A stretch of 64,000 bases of DNA. It comes from Calonectria ilicicola (lineage: Eukaryota; Ascomycota; Sordariomycetes; Hypocreales; Nectriaceae). The stretch covers positions 1 through 64,000 of the forward strand of contig CP085826.1 of assembly GCA_020809705.1 (NCBI GenBank), given 5' to 3'. Below are positions 55,072 through 64,000 of the stretch, one piece after another. Each line of letters opens with the position of its first letter. The first letter of the stretch is position 1. Position numbers and translations under genes: made by a program. The notes under the pieces were generated by a model. The model saw nothing but the letters and a program-made list of their open reading frames with translations, searched no databases and was not told the DNA's origin.

Positions 55072-56189
55072 ATGGCGACCCAAGTACAAAGAATGACAGA
55101 ACCTTCCATCATGCCTAACCCACGCATGATGTTCCGCGATAAAGAAACTCTGGAGTTGTATTCTTCTGGGGGTCGAATTGACCGAGATTCCATCGGTTTC
55201 ATGCGTCCAACTGACAAAAATACATCACTAGAAGAAATGAAGAAGCGGTATGAAGAGGATGGTTATCTTTGGGTCAAGAAAGTGTTACCTGAGGAGGATG
55301 TTTGGAAGATGAGAGAAATTTACTTCAAACATTTGCCTGGCCTCGTTAAAGAAGGAACTGATCCCAAAAAGGGAATCTTCTGTGGCGATGATTGGCGTCG
55401 GGTGAGTATCTATCTAAAATAATACATGCCTTTGCGCTGATACGTGATTGATTTATTAGTGGATGCAACCTGGAAAGCTCCGCAGAAAATTTGGCGGCGT
55501 CGAAGAAAACCAGGATTATGTCGACCGTGTCATCTCAGCACATGGAGAGCCATGGTATCGCGAGTTTTGTACACATAAAGATTTGAGAGAATTCATACTC
55601 AAATTCACTGGATGGAATGACACTACACTTCTCGAACGCTCTATTCTTAGGTAAGTCATGGTAATGTCTGGGTTCAAGACGCCAGACTAAAGAAGAAAAA
55701 AACAGACCCAATCTCCCAGGCGGCGAAACGACCCAGGTTCATTATGATCAAATCTTTCTTAGAGGTGGCCCACCCACATCTGTGACTGCCTGGGTCCCAA
55801 TTGGAGACTGTCTTGCAACTGGTGGAGGCTTGCTCTATCTCGAAAAGTCTGCGGAGCTCGGAAGACAGTTGGAGGCTGAATTTAATGCGGCTGCAAGCCA
55901 TCTCACTGAGGCCCAAAGAATTTCAGCCTTCAACGAGACAATGATGGACACAGGCTATCTCGAAAAAGATTCTGGCGCATTTGGTAAGACCTGGGGACGT
56001 AAGTGGTTGTGCGCTGATTACGAAGCTGGTGATATCGTCCTTCACAACCCGTTTACTATCCACTGTTCTGCAATCAACGAGGATACAGAGGGAAGAATTC
56101 GACTAGCTACTGATTTGAGATATGTGGAGACTGGAAAGCCGTATGACACTAGGTGGATGAAGCAATGGGTACCAGGTGATGGATTGTGA
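55072..56189 (+). CDS. Phytanoyl-CoA dioxygenase-family (PhyH) Fe(II)/2-oxoglutarate enzyme, three exons
   Basis: Exons 55072-55401, 55460-55650 and 55706-56189 give 334 residues; introns are 58 and 55 bp, phases 0 and 2. Iron ligands are His186 and Asp188 in TQVHYDQIF and His293 in PFTIHCSAIN; an Arg in EGRIRLATDLRY would bind 2-oxoglutarate. The N-terminal part (MKKRYEEDGYLWVKKVLPEE) is the usual PhyH opening helix and strand. Fungal members hydroxylate, epoxidise or desaturate secondary metabolites or oxidise lipids; substrate is not predictable here. No peroxisomal targeting tripeptide is at the C-terminus (GDGL). It is divergent from the 671-aa regulator. The frame is intact. The upstream G-rich repeat is unusual for such a gene. 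Confidence 0.87.
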
Positions 56190-56543
56190 TGCTCAGGCCA
56201 TTTGTGAGGAAATGAAGCAACTATAGTCCCAAAGTAACCTCACTTTACTATCTGAAGCCCAATTGGTTGCCCAGGACTCGGGGGCAACAAAGCGGAATAG
56301 AGGATAGTCTGAATGTTCTCGAAATCGTTCATTATCTCACGCGGAGCAAGGATTATAGACATATTACAGGCTGCTAAAGCATTACTGTGTTGATTATATC
56401 CCCTATACATACAATCACCGAGTCGATCCAGTGTCACTTAATGATCCAAAGGACTAACCAAGGGCCTATTTTTCTGCCACATCTAGAAATCCAAACTCCT
56501 GCACAAAATTGTGCAAGGGAATTGTATCGTATCGTGGAATACG
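56190..56543. other. Intergenic between dioxygenase and decayed regulator
   Basis: About 350 bp, convergent 3' flanks. Nothing else was recognised. Confidence 0.4.
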
Positions 56544-58257
56544 CTATAAATATTCAGAGTTGCGCCCCCGTTCTGTTCCGTGGACTTCAATAAGCCTTCT
56601 ACATAGAAATGACGTTTCAGGAGCATGTTTTACTACGCCAATCCAACGTTTCGCTTCGGTACTCATCTGGTTGAAAGTAACATTCCAGAGCATATCCCAA
56701 CGATCAAGTCCACGCAGCAAGACTGGCCGACAATCACGGAGTGGCATGGCCGTATGATGGTTAAATATTATTGGTTGAAATGCTAATTTTCGCTCAAAGT
56801 TAATCATTTGATATCTCGGTTTTCGCGGATGTGGGAGCAAGACTGACCAGCCACGGCGGCATGGAGATGATGCACGGTGAGTTTTTCCATTATAATAAGT
56901 GATGGATTCCGTCCATTCTTCGTCAAGAAGTGCCATGACGAACTTGTTCAAGAGTACCGAACTAGAGCTCAAGTCTATATCTGCACTGCACAATTCAAAA
57001 GCCGCAGCAGATTCTGCTTCCCACAGTTCATTACTGCAAGGGAGGTGGCCTAACTCTTGGGCTATTATCGTTGGTAGGTTGTTGTATAATAGAGTCAGTA
57101 GGGTTTCAGAGAGAAATAACCATGTTACTAGCCTGATACATGACTCCTGGTGGACAAAAATGTGCTATCCAGACTCGGGCCTAAGCAAACTTTGCTTCGC
57201 GCCCATCTATCCCAGTTGTCTCAGCGTGGCTACAAGCGTTGGGTGTCGTTTGCTAATGGTTTTTTGACGCAAATTAGAATCATTTATATAATGATTAAGG
57301 AGGATCATCGGGAGAGCAGCTTGACATAGTTGGAGAACTGTGTCAGCGTTTACAATTTGTCTGCTTGAATTAACACATCTTCTTAACCGGTTGAAGATGT
57401 ACTTTTCGGATAGTTCATGCAAACATCTTGCGAAAGGCATATCTGGAGAATTCTTGTTGCCATAGAAAGAATATGTAGCACCAGTCAATATGACTGCCAG
57501 TAATAGAGGGAGGGCAGTCTCCTCGGGATCAAATATCACCCAGTGAATGATCTAAGAATGATAGTGTTGCCTCCGGAAGGAAGCTATGATGAATTCACAG
57601 AAATTTCCAACAGTAAATAAATTGTAAAATGCACTGAAATTGAGTTTATTTTGCTAAGTTGGTTTATTAGATATAAACTCCTAAAGGTCGGTTCTTAAGA
57701 GGTCAAGCCGAGATCCAAGCTCATTGTTTAATACCATCGAAGGCATAAGGTCTAATGCGGCATGTGTAATATCTCCATATAGCAGAAGATCATTCAAATA
57801 AGGTTCCATAAAGTCCTTGAAGATATGCCTGAAGTATAGGGTATCTGGAGCCCCCACAACGGTAGAGAACCACTCCAAAGCCTTGGGTTCTTGACAGTCT
57901 CTCTCTGGCTCTTCGACTATGACAAAGTTTAGAGAGTCCAGGTTTGGATCCGTGTATTTAAGTAAGAAGGGTAAAACTTGTTGATTCAGCTTGGGGACAC
58001 TTGCCGAGGTTAGCCGGTCTCGATGCGATGGATCAGTGCAAAGCCCGATGTAGGTGCACAATAGGCTTCGAGAGGAACATCGAAAACATGGCCATTTCGA
58101 ATCGCACGATACTTTTGTCTTGGAACAATTTGTGCATGCCTTCAGTTTCCTCCCGCGCTTGGCTGCTGTAGGAATGGAGCTGCTTCCTCTCGCTGAACAG
58201 GTTTTGGTGTGGAGGAATGTGGTCTTTTCCCGACGCTCCGACCTCTGAGCCCCGCTT
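56544..58257 (-). pseudogene. Decayed Zn2Cys6 transcription factor
   Basis: The zinc cluster near 58140-58050 is complete: KACTNCSKTKVSC, SKWPCFRCSSRSLLC. It is preceded by a basic stretch AAKRGRKLK in the same frame, but no in-frame ATG was found upstream. The reading continues YIGLCTDPSHRDRL to LRTDL and stops at 57681. Further blocks follow in different frames: DPEETALPLLLAVILTGAT to 57207; WLFLSETLLTLLYNN near 57100; then ELCSADIDLSSSSVLLNKFV to 56544. TAG or TGA codons fall between blocks (for example after LRQLG near 57207), and the frame changes near 57115. Some breaks could be introns, but no start and several stops point to a pseudogene. With two intact Zn2Cys6 genes in the window, this third one looks dispensable. 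Confidence 0.65.
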
Positions 58258-58526
58258 ATGTGTCAATTTCCCACCATTCTCCACTAGGCCGTAAAGCCCC
58301 AAAACTCGGTGTTGTCATGACTTGGTTGTTTCCATGGGATTTCTAAGAAAATGCAGAATTTCTTGTACGCTGCATCTACGAACGGAATCATGTGTGAGTA
58401 GAAATACCACATTTAACCTCATATCACTAATAAACCAGTGTACCCAGCTCAAACGGGCTTGCGCTCTTCCCCCCCCTCTCAAAAAAAAAAAAAAAAAAAA
58501 AAGGATCAAAAGTCTAATTATAAACA
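58258..58526. other. Intergenic with a long A homopolymer
   Basis: An A run of about 22 at 58481-58502, preceded by CCCCCCC, lies 25 bp before the open frame of the complex I-like fragment. Nothing else was seen. Confidence 0.6.
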
Positions 58527-59067
58527 TTGCTTCTCAGAACCAGACTCGACCAACTCATCAATTGGGTCCGTAATAGTTCCATGTGGCCCTTGACGTTCGC
58601 CCTTGCATGCTGCGGCATCGAGATGATGCATACCTCTATGCCACGATATGACCAAGACCGCCTAGGTATCATCTTTCGCGCCTCACCCCGCCAGGCCGAT
58701 GTAATGATAGTTGCTAGAACAGTTACAAATAAAATGGCACCTGCGTGAGTTATTTGCGAGGTTATATTCGAAATGGTGTGGGTTGCTCTAATCATGGTGC
58801 AGAGTTCGACAATGCTACGACCAAATGCCAGATCCAAAATGGGTTATCAGCATGGGTACTTGCGCTAATGGGGGAGGATACTACTATTATAGTTACAGCG
58901 TTGTGAGAGGGGTCGATAGGATCATTCCGGTGGACATATATGTACCAGGTTGCCCTCCGACTGCGGAGGCCCTAACTAATGTATGGTATTTTTCAATTGC
59001 AAAGAAAAATACGACGCACGAAGGCAACAAGAATATGGTACCAAAAATAGAAATTGACGTGGCCTAG
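58527..59067 (+). pseudogene. Partial copy of complex I 20-kDa (PSST/NDUFS7-type) subunit gene, two exons
   Basis: Exons 58527-58744 and 58803-59067 (GT-AG, phase 2) give one open frame of about 160 residues. It reads [48 protein letters not shown] and [15 protein letters not shown], the core of the subunit that holds iron-sulfur cluster N2. All four expected Cys are kept (the CC pair, GTC, PGC). The N-terminus with the mitochondrial presequence is missing: the frame starts at TTG and the first ATG is 58581. The C-terminus diverges after EALTNVWYF instead of ending in the usual helix. VRGCDR in the family is VRGVDR here. The intron argues against a processed retrocopy. Most likely a duplicated fragment. 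An alternative is a second target copy giving resistance to a complex I inhibitor, but lack of import signal argues against it. Confidence 0.75.
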
Positions 59068-59486
59068 AAAGGTATAATTCTGTATAATTTTAGTTTGTAC
59101 CGTACCAGCCCTGGGCAACACACGGTTGGTGGCTGTTCTCTGTACTGTTGTTTCATTTCGTTTACGTAACTCCTATCCATATTAGTACTAGCGTATAGCC
59201 TGCGTAATTTTACTGCCCCACCTTTATTCTCACCGCTTACTCTTTGTGATAACTTTGTCGATGGGTTTGTCCACACGTGACCCGCTAGTAGGACTTTCTC
59301 AACTCGTGGTATTTACTGGAAGGCCAAGTACTGTTTTTGCTTTTGCAAGCAGCGGAGCCCCACAGGCTGTTTTGGCTCAACGATACACAGCTGACTACCC
59401 GAGACCATAAAATTTTAGACCTCAAAAACAAAACATGTTTCATCTTAAGACACATTCACGATTTCTAGATTTCATTAGAGACTAGA
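59068..59486. other. Intergenic, 5' flank of the 2OG oxygenase
   Basis: About 420 bp; no gene or motif was supported. Confidence 0.4.
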
Positions 59487-62396
59487 ATGGAAGCTGAAAT
59501 GCACGACACGTGGACAATCAGTGATGATAGTTCTGGATCGGAAGAATTCGATTCGGATGAATCCGGCCTGGATGAAGCTGATCTTGATCCACCCAGCAGC
59601 CATATCGCGTCAAAATCAACCCCTCTCGGTAGCTGGCGTAGGGACTTTAGACATTGTCTAGATGGCATCAAAGCTGTCGGTAATATTGCAACCTTTCATC
59701 ACTACCCTAAATTTGTCAATCCCGGCCTAAAGATAACATCTCATCCCGCCATTCCACTGCCACTCACTGAGCAACATGCTGAGAATGTCATCAAAACCGC
59801 GTGCAGACAAGCGCCCTTTGGTCGAGGTAATGAGACAGTTGTGGATACATCGGTGCGCAACACATGGGAGCTTGACTATACCCAGTTCGAGCTCGCAAAC
59901 CCTGGATGGCAACTGTTCCTTGATGAGATGGTTAGTGACGTAGGAACTGGCCTTGGTCTTGAGGGCGTCATTGCCAAGCCTCATAAGTTATTGCTCTACG
60001 AGCCAGGGTCTTTCTTCAAACGTCACAAAGACTCAGAAAAAGAAACGGGCATGGTCGCAACCCTTGTTGTATGTCTTCCGTCAGAGCATGAGGGCGCGGA
60101 TGTACAAGTCTCCTTCGGTCACAAAACGTCCACTTACTCGACAAGTCCAACATCTCGCTTTGATCTTTCCACCATCGCATGGTTTTCGGATGTTTCACAC
60201 GAGGTCAGAGAACTGATATCGGGCTATCGTTTGGTTCTTACGTATAAGCTTTTCAGCTTCACCAACCTATCTGCGACTAAAGCCTTTGCGCAGACAGATA
60301 TGATCAAAACCTTTCTGGCACAGTGGTTGGAAAAATCACCGCATCTGAACCAACTTGTTTATCCTTTGGAGCACAAGTACACTGATGCGAGTATTTGTCT
60401 GAAAAATATGAAGGGACGTGACCGTTCTGTTTGCTCGTCCCTGCACAGTGTATGTTCTAGTTCTGGATTTTATCTCATGTTTGCGAAAATGAGTCATGAG
60501 AGAGAACAAGACCTTGATCATTACTATGGGGGCTACAATGAAGAAGATTCATCCACAACGTTGGACAATATTTTCACCATTGATGGTGACATTTTAGCCT
60601 CACATGTTAGTATTGAAGAGGATCAAATCCTTGGGACGAGCTTCAAAAACCGCGATCCGGACAGTGAATCTGAAGGTGACTTCACTGGAAATGAGAGTAC
60701 CCCAAGTAAATATCGATACCATGACACTGTGGCACTTCTTGTGCCCAAGAGTCATATATCCTGCTATATGAATTCTAGTTTCAGTTTCAGCGACTTTGGA
60801 AATACACTAGACTCCCTCGTGGGCATGATTTCCCGAGATCTTGAGCAATTTCTGGATCATGCAGCCACAAGGCGCGCCGCGCTTCACGCGATGAGCATCG
60901 CAGTGGGGAAGGGTCACAGGTTACAGGCAGTAACAGTCCGTGCAATTGCAGGGTGGGCCTTGAAACTAAACGATACCAACTTGTGGGCCCAGTGCGTCCT
61001 TGCTTGTATTCGAGTATGGACGTATCAAGCCGACGTTTTCCAGGTGCTTGTGTCCTACATGTCTAGCCAGGAGGATGACTTTGATTGGCATACTCGGTAA
61101 GTGGATGACCACTTTTCGTGGTGTATGTGTTGCCGCAGCAATATAGCTAACAAAATCTGCTTATTTGATAAGGTTTGAACAATTCCTGTGCGCCGCAAAA
61201 GCAAAAGATCTTCACTTATTGATGGCAATGGGTGTCAAACAATTAAGCACCACGCCGCAATTGGGCTCTTTCAAATCATGGATCCAGCCGGCTCTAGATG
61301 AAAAGATCAAGTCACAGCTTGATTGGCAAATCCAAGACCAGCCTTTCATATCTGCGTTTCTAAAGTCTACTCACCGGGACTCTAATTGGATTTTGGAAAC
61401 GTATGTTCTTGAAGGATCATGACTTTGGAAAGGTCCCTCTGACGCTAAACTAGATTTTTGCCGCGAATAGCCTCTCAAGGAACTTCTGAACTCCTCTTCA
61501 TGCTTCTCCATGAAATTGCTGAGAATAGAAACACAAAGGAAGGTGTCGACCCCAAAGACTTGTACAAATGCATCGTCACTCATTCCGGCACCAAGCTTGA
61601 TCCTGACATCAGTAAATTCGTAGCTCAAGGATATAGCATCAGCACCAAATCGCATGCAAATGAATTTCTTATGTTCCTTGACGAAGCATATATCATCGGC
61701 CTCGATCCCGAAGCCACTCAGGTACTTGACAGGGCGTGCCAGGGTTTGGCCGACGAGTCAGCATGGCCACCAATCCATGCAAGGGACGCGTTTATTTGGG
61801 ATTTTTTCATCCCCTTATTTGAAACGATGGAAAAAAACAAATTTAACCCCCAACCTGCAATACGAAAATTCTTTGAAAATGCCTTGCGACTTGCTATTCA
61901 TACTGTGGTTACCTCTAAACCCCGTCCAGCGCGATCGGTTGGCTGGGCTCATAAAGCGCGTGGTTGTGGGCAAAACTGCCAAGATTGTGCTCAGTTAAAT
62001 AGATTTCTCACATCACAGGAAATCAAATGGGCATTTAAAGGGGTGCAGGGTCGCCGCAGTCACCTTGAACAACGTCTTCCAACAAGCCTCTTTAAATGCC
62101 TGACAGTACGCGTCGGTTCTCCTCACAGCCTCGAGATAACAAAGTTGGGACAGGACACGGAATATAACATTGAAGTTTCTCAGTTTCAGTCACTCATACG
62201 TCAGGTGGAGACTTACGTGGCTACACTTAAGACAGATTTTGCTCGGGGCTTCCTAGGAGATAACCTGTACAGTGAGTTGATTCTTCTTAAGAAGCCGAAC
62301 GGCGAGAATATTTGGGGGGAGCTGCATCCCACCCAGAGAGAAGCTGAGTTGGACCTGAGGCCGGTGAAGCGAATGCGGGGTCCGTGGCTAGGATGA
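59487..62396 (+). CDS. Large 2OG-Fe(II) oxygenase (prolyl-4-hydroxylase-like), three exons
   Basis: Exons 59487-61096, 61173-61400 and 61454-62396 give 926 residues, introns 76 and 53 bp, both phase 2. After an acidic N-terminus (SGSEEFDSDESGLDEADLD) comes the oxygenase core: LLLYEPGSFFKRHKDSEKE with His180 and Asp182, a distal His238 in FSDVSHEV and Arg248 in ISGYRLVLTY. This is the P4Hc-type double-stranded beta-helix arrangement. The remaining about 670 residues are helical and unassigned, with a CGQNCQDC Cys cluster near the end of exon 3 that might bind metal. Similar long oxygenases with this architecture occur widely in filamentous fungi without known substrate. No signal peptide, so a soluble intracellular enzyme is expected. 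The frame is intact. It is probably a stand-alone gene. Confidence 0.87.
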
Positions 62397-62809
62397 TAAA
62401 CTTTGATGTAATAATCTGAACTGTCGAGTTTTCAGGAGGTTTCTTTTCTCGGTTTACAAGATTGGCAAATTTGGATATGACAATTGCCAGAGCCCTAGCA
62501 TTGTTTTTTTAATGAGTGTAGCTAAAATCTACTGAGTAGAAATTTTGGTTGGAGTATAGTGTATTGTATCTCCCATTCCTCCCAATTCCATTCGGCCAAC
62601 TTCATATCGTCATTCGACATGTCCCAAAACCATAGGTTCGAATACTCAGCCCATAAATGAAGTCTAGTCATGAAGTACCGATCCAACTTATTTTATAGAA
62701 CTCGGATTCCTGCCCTAGAGGGTCCATCGTCCTTTGCCAATCTTGACCCTTCCTTCCTCGCAGCACAGGTACCTGATTTCCCGGAAAGTCCGACGGCCTT
62801 TATCATCAT
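62397..62809. other. Convergent 3' region
   Basis: About 410 bp between two convergent genes. A B-box-like GGTTCGAATACTC near 62634 does not sit in a tRNA-like fold. No gene was seen. Confidence 0.4.
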
Positions 62810-63988
62810 TCAGTCAAATGTGATGAATAATTTTAGCTCCTGAGTAAGATTAAACCGCTCATAATACTCTGGTGCCTGCTCAATATTTATGGTCGCTGAG
62901 TGAATAAAGCTCGGGTCCGCCCTGCCTGAGGCGATAAGCTCGATCAACTTGGGTGCGACTACTCGTGCGTCGACCAAGCCAGATTGCATACGCAACCCTT
63001 TCCCAAAGAATGTGGACATGGGAAAGGTCGGTTCTTGTATCAAAGAGCTGTCATTAGCAATGGCCGGTGCCCCTGGCTGAATGCCATAAACACCAAGCTG
63101 GCCGATCCCACCCCCCACCCGGGTAACATTGACCATCTGATTGAGGATGATATTTGTCTCAACTTGAAGATTTCTATTGAGAGCCTCGAGGCCGACGCAG
63201 TCAACCGACCGCACGACGCCACCGGGCTCATAAGCAAGAATCTGTGCTACTGGATCCGACTCGACAAAGTTGATAGTTACAGCACCGATGGAGGCGGCCC
63301 GCTCCAGCCGCATAGGAACATGGTCGACAGAGTAGACACGCGATGCACCGCGTAACATGGCCGTGTAAGCCGTTAGTAAGCCAACGGGTCCTGCACCGAA
63401 GACAGCGACCGTGTCTCCCGGTTCGAAACCAGAGAAGTCCAGGCCGGTCCATGCCGTGCTCCAGATATCAGACACCGTGACGTAACTCTGCTCAAGGGTC
63501 GCGTTCGTCGTGTTTTTGTTCAATGGGATAGGAATCAAATTTCCTTCCGCGAATGGAACGCGGGCATATTCGGCTGCGGACAATGCGGTTAGCTTTTGAC
63601 ATTGCCGCATCAGGGGACGGCTGCAACTCTACATACATTGAAGGCCACCAAGCCCAGGTGACAATATCGGGCCGTTCCCGTAATAGGTTAATGGCTCTGG
63701 AGCCAGTGGCATGTGTAAATGCGCTGACGTGTCTGGAATAATGACATATTCGCCGACGCTTAGGCCGGTAATGTTGTTACCGATCTCCGTAATATACCCG
63801 ATAGCTTCATGTCCAATGTTATACGGAGTCGTAGTAGCTGAGTATCCACGGTAAGCATGGAGATCAGATCCGCATATGGCTGAAGTCGTGATCTTCACAA
63901 TAGCATCCGTGGGCAATTCGATCCTTGGCATCGGCAAATCTTGAACCGATATCGAAAATGGCTTTCCATCAAACATGACCCCACGCAT
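62810..63988 (-). CDS. MDR-type alcohol/formaldehyde dehydrogenase, two exons
   Basis: Exons 63988-63637 and 63573-62810 (GT-AG intron of 63 bp, phase 1) give 371 residues. The N-terminal GroES-like domain has Cys39 in SAICGSDLH, then His60-Glu61 in NIGHEAIGYI, the catalytic zinc set. The Rossmann domain has AVFGAGPVGLLTAYTAMLRGA and Asp in VYSVDHVP for NAD(H). The loop that carries four structural-zinc Cys in formaldehyde dehydrogenase relatives is replaced by a His/Pro segment (PDTSAHLHMPLAPEP), so a structural zinc is not expected. Overall resemblance is to the glutathione-independent formaldehyde dehydrogenase-like branch of zinc dehydrogenases. The gene ends at 62810 and starts 12 bp from the window edge. 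The frame is intact; the substrate is unknown. The ATG at 63988 is well placed for an MRGVMFDG start. Confidence 0.87.
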
Positions 63989-64000
63989 TGTAGCGTTGAG

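Noticed and set aside
58033..58302. 89-codon minus-strand frame beginning with TTG over the third regulator's zinc cluster
   Set aside because: The zinc cluster is encoded in another frame. This frame has no ATG at its start and no recognisable domain.
1..64000. CRISPR arrays, bacterial operons, rRNA genes, ribosome binding sites
   Set aside because: The window is eukaryotic in gene structure. The only tandem repeats are telomere-like, 8-bp, GATT, CT and GGGTCG types without CRISPR spacing. No rRNA or convincing tRNA was found.

Overview
The window looks like a subtelomere of a filamentous ascomycete, most likely Eurotiales-like (Aspergillus/Penicillium/Talaromyces grade). The support is: short GT-AG introns of about 45-75 bp; degenerate CCCTAA/CCTAA telomere-type repeats near the left end; an AT-rich retrotransposon island that looks RIP-mutated; Zn2Cys6 regulators; and a fungal highly reducing polyketide synthase (HR-PKS).

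Layout. 1-1124: non-coding subtelomere with two telomere-like tracts. 1117-6108: two decayed minus-strand genes, one unknown and acidic, whose stop codon lies inside the telomere-like tract, and one with a ParB-like GQHR domain. 6775-14544: an island holding a heavily mutated Ty3/gypsy element, bracketed by two nearly identical 140-bp solo LTRs in opposite orientation, each with a perfect 5-bp target duplication. 15391-19513: an unknown 530-aa protein and a small three-exon gene. 19639-33048: a decayed HR-PKS cluster (an FSH1/LovG-like hydrolase still open, an MFS exporter pseudogene, and an HR-PKS pseudogene with at least six lesions), bracketed by two direct copies of a second LTR-like repeat. 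33670-36480: an intact NodB-type deacetylase and a P450 pseudogene.

37262-49293 is the best-preserved block and the most plausible functional unit: a dihydroxybenzoate-decarboxylase-like amidohydrolase, a salicylate-hydroxylase-like flavoprotein, a questin-oxidase-like protein divergent from it, a fumarylacetoacetate-hydrolase-family enzyme, and a seven-exon Zn2Cys6 regulator. Together they suggest an aromatic (possibly polyketide-derived) decarboxylation, hydroxylation, ring-opening and hydrolysis route. That is an inference from families and clustering.

49-64 kb: an alpha/beta hydrolase with a nonsense codon that removes its catalytic His, a second Zn2Cys6 regulator, a phytanoyl-CoA-dioxygenase-like enzyme with a G-rich upstream repeat, a decayed third Zn2Cys6 gene, a partial copy of the complex I 20-kDa (PSST/NDUFS7) subunit that keeps its Fe-S cysteines, a 926-aa 2OG-Fe(II) oxygenase, and an MDR-type alcohol dehydrogenase.

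Exon structures were worked out by eye from splice signals, reading frame and family resemblance; none is confirmed by transcripts.
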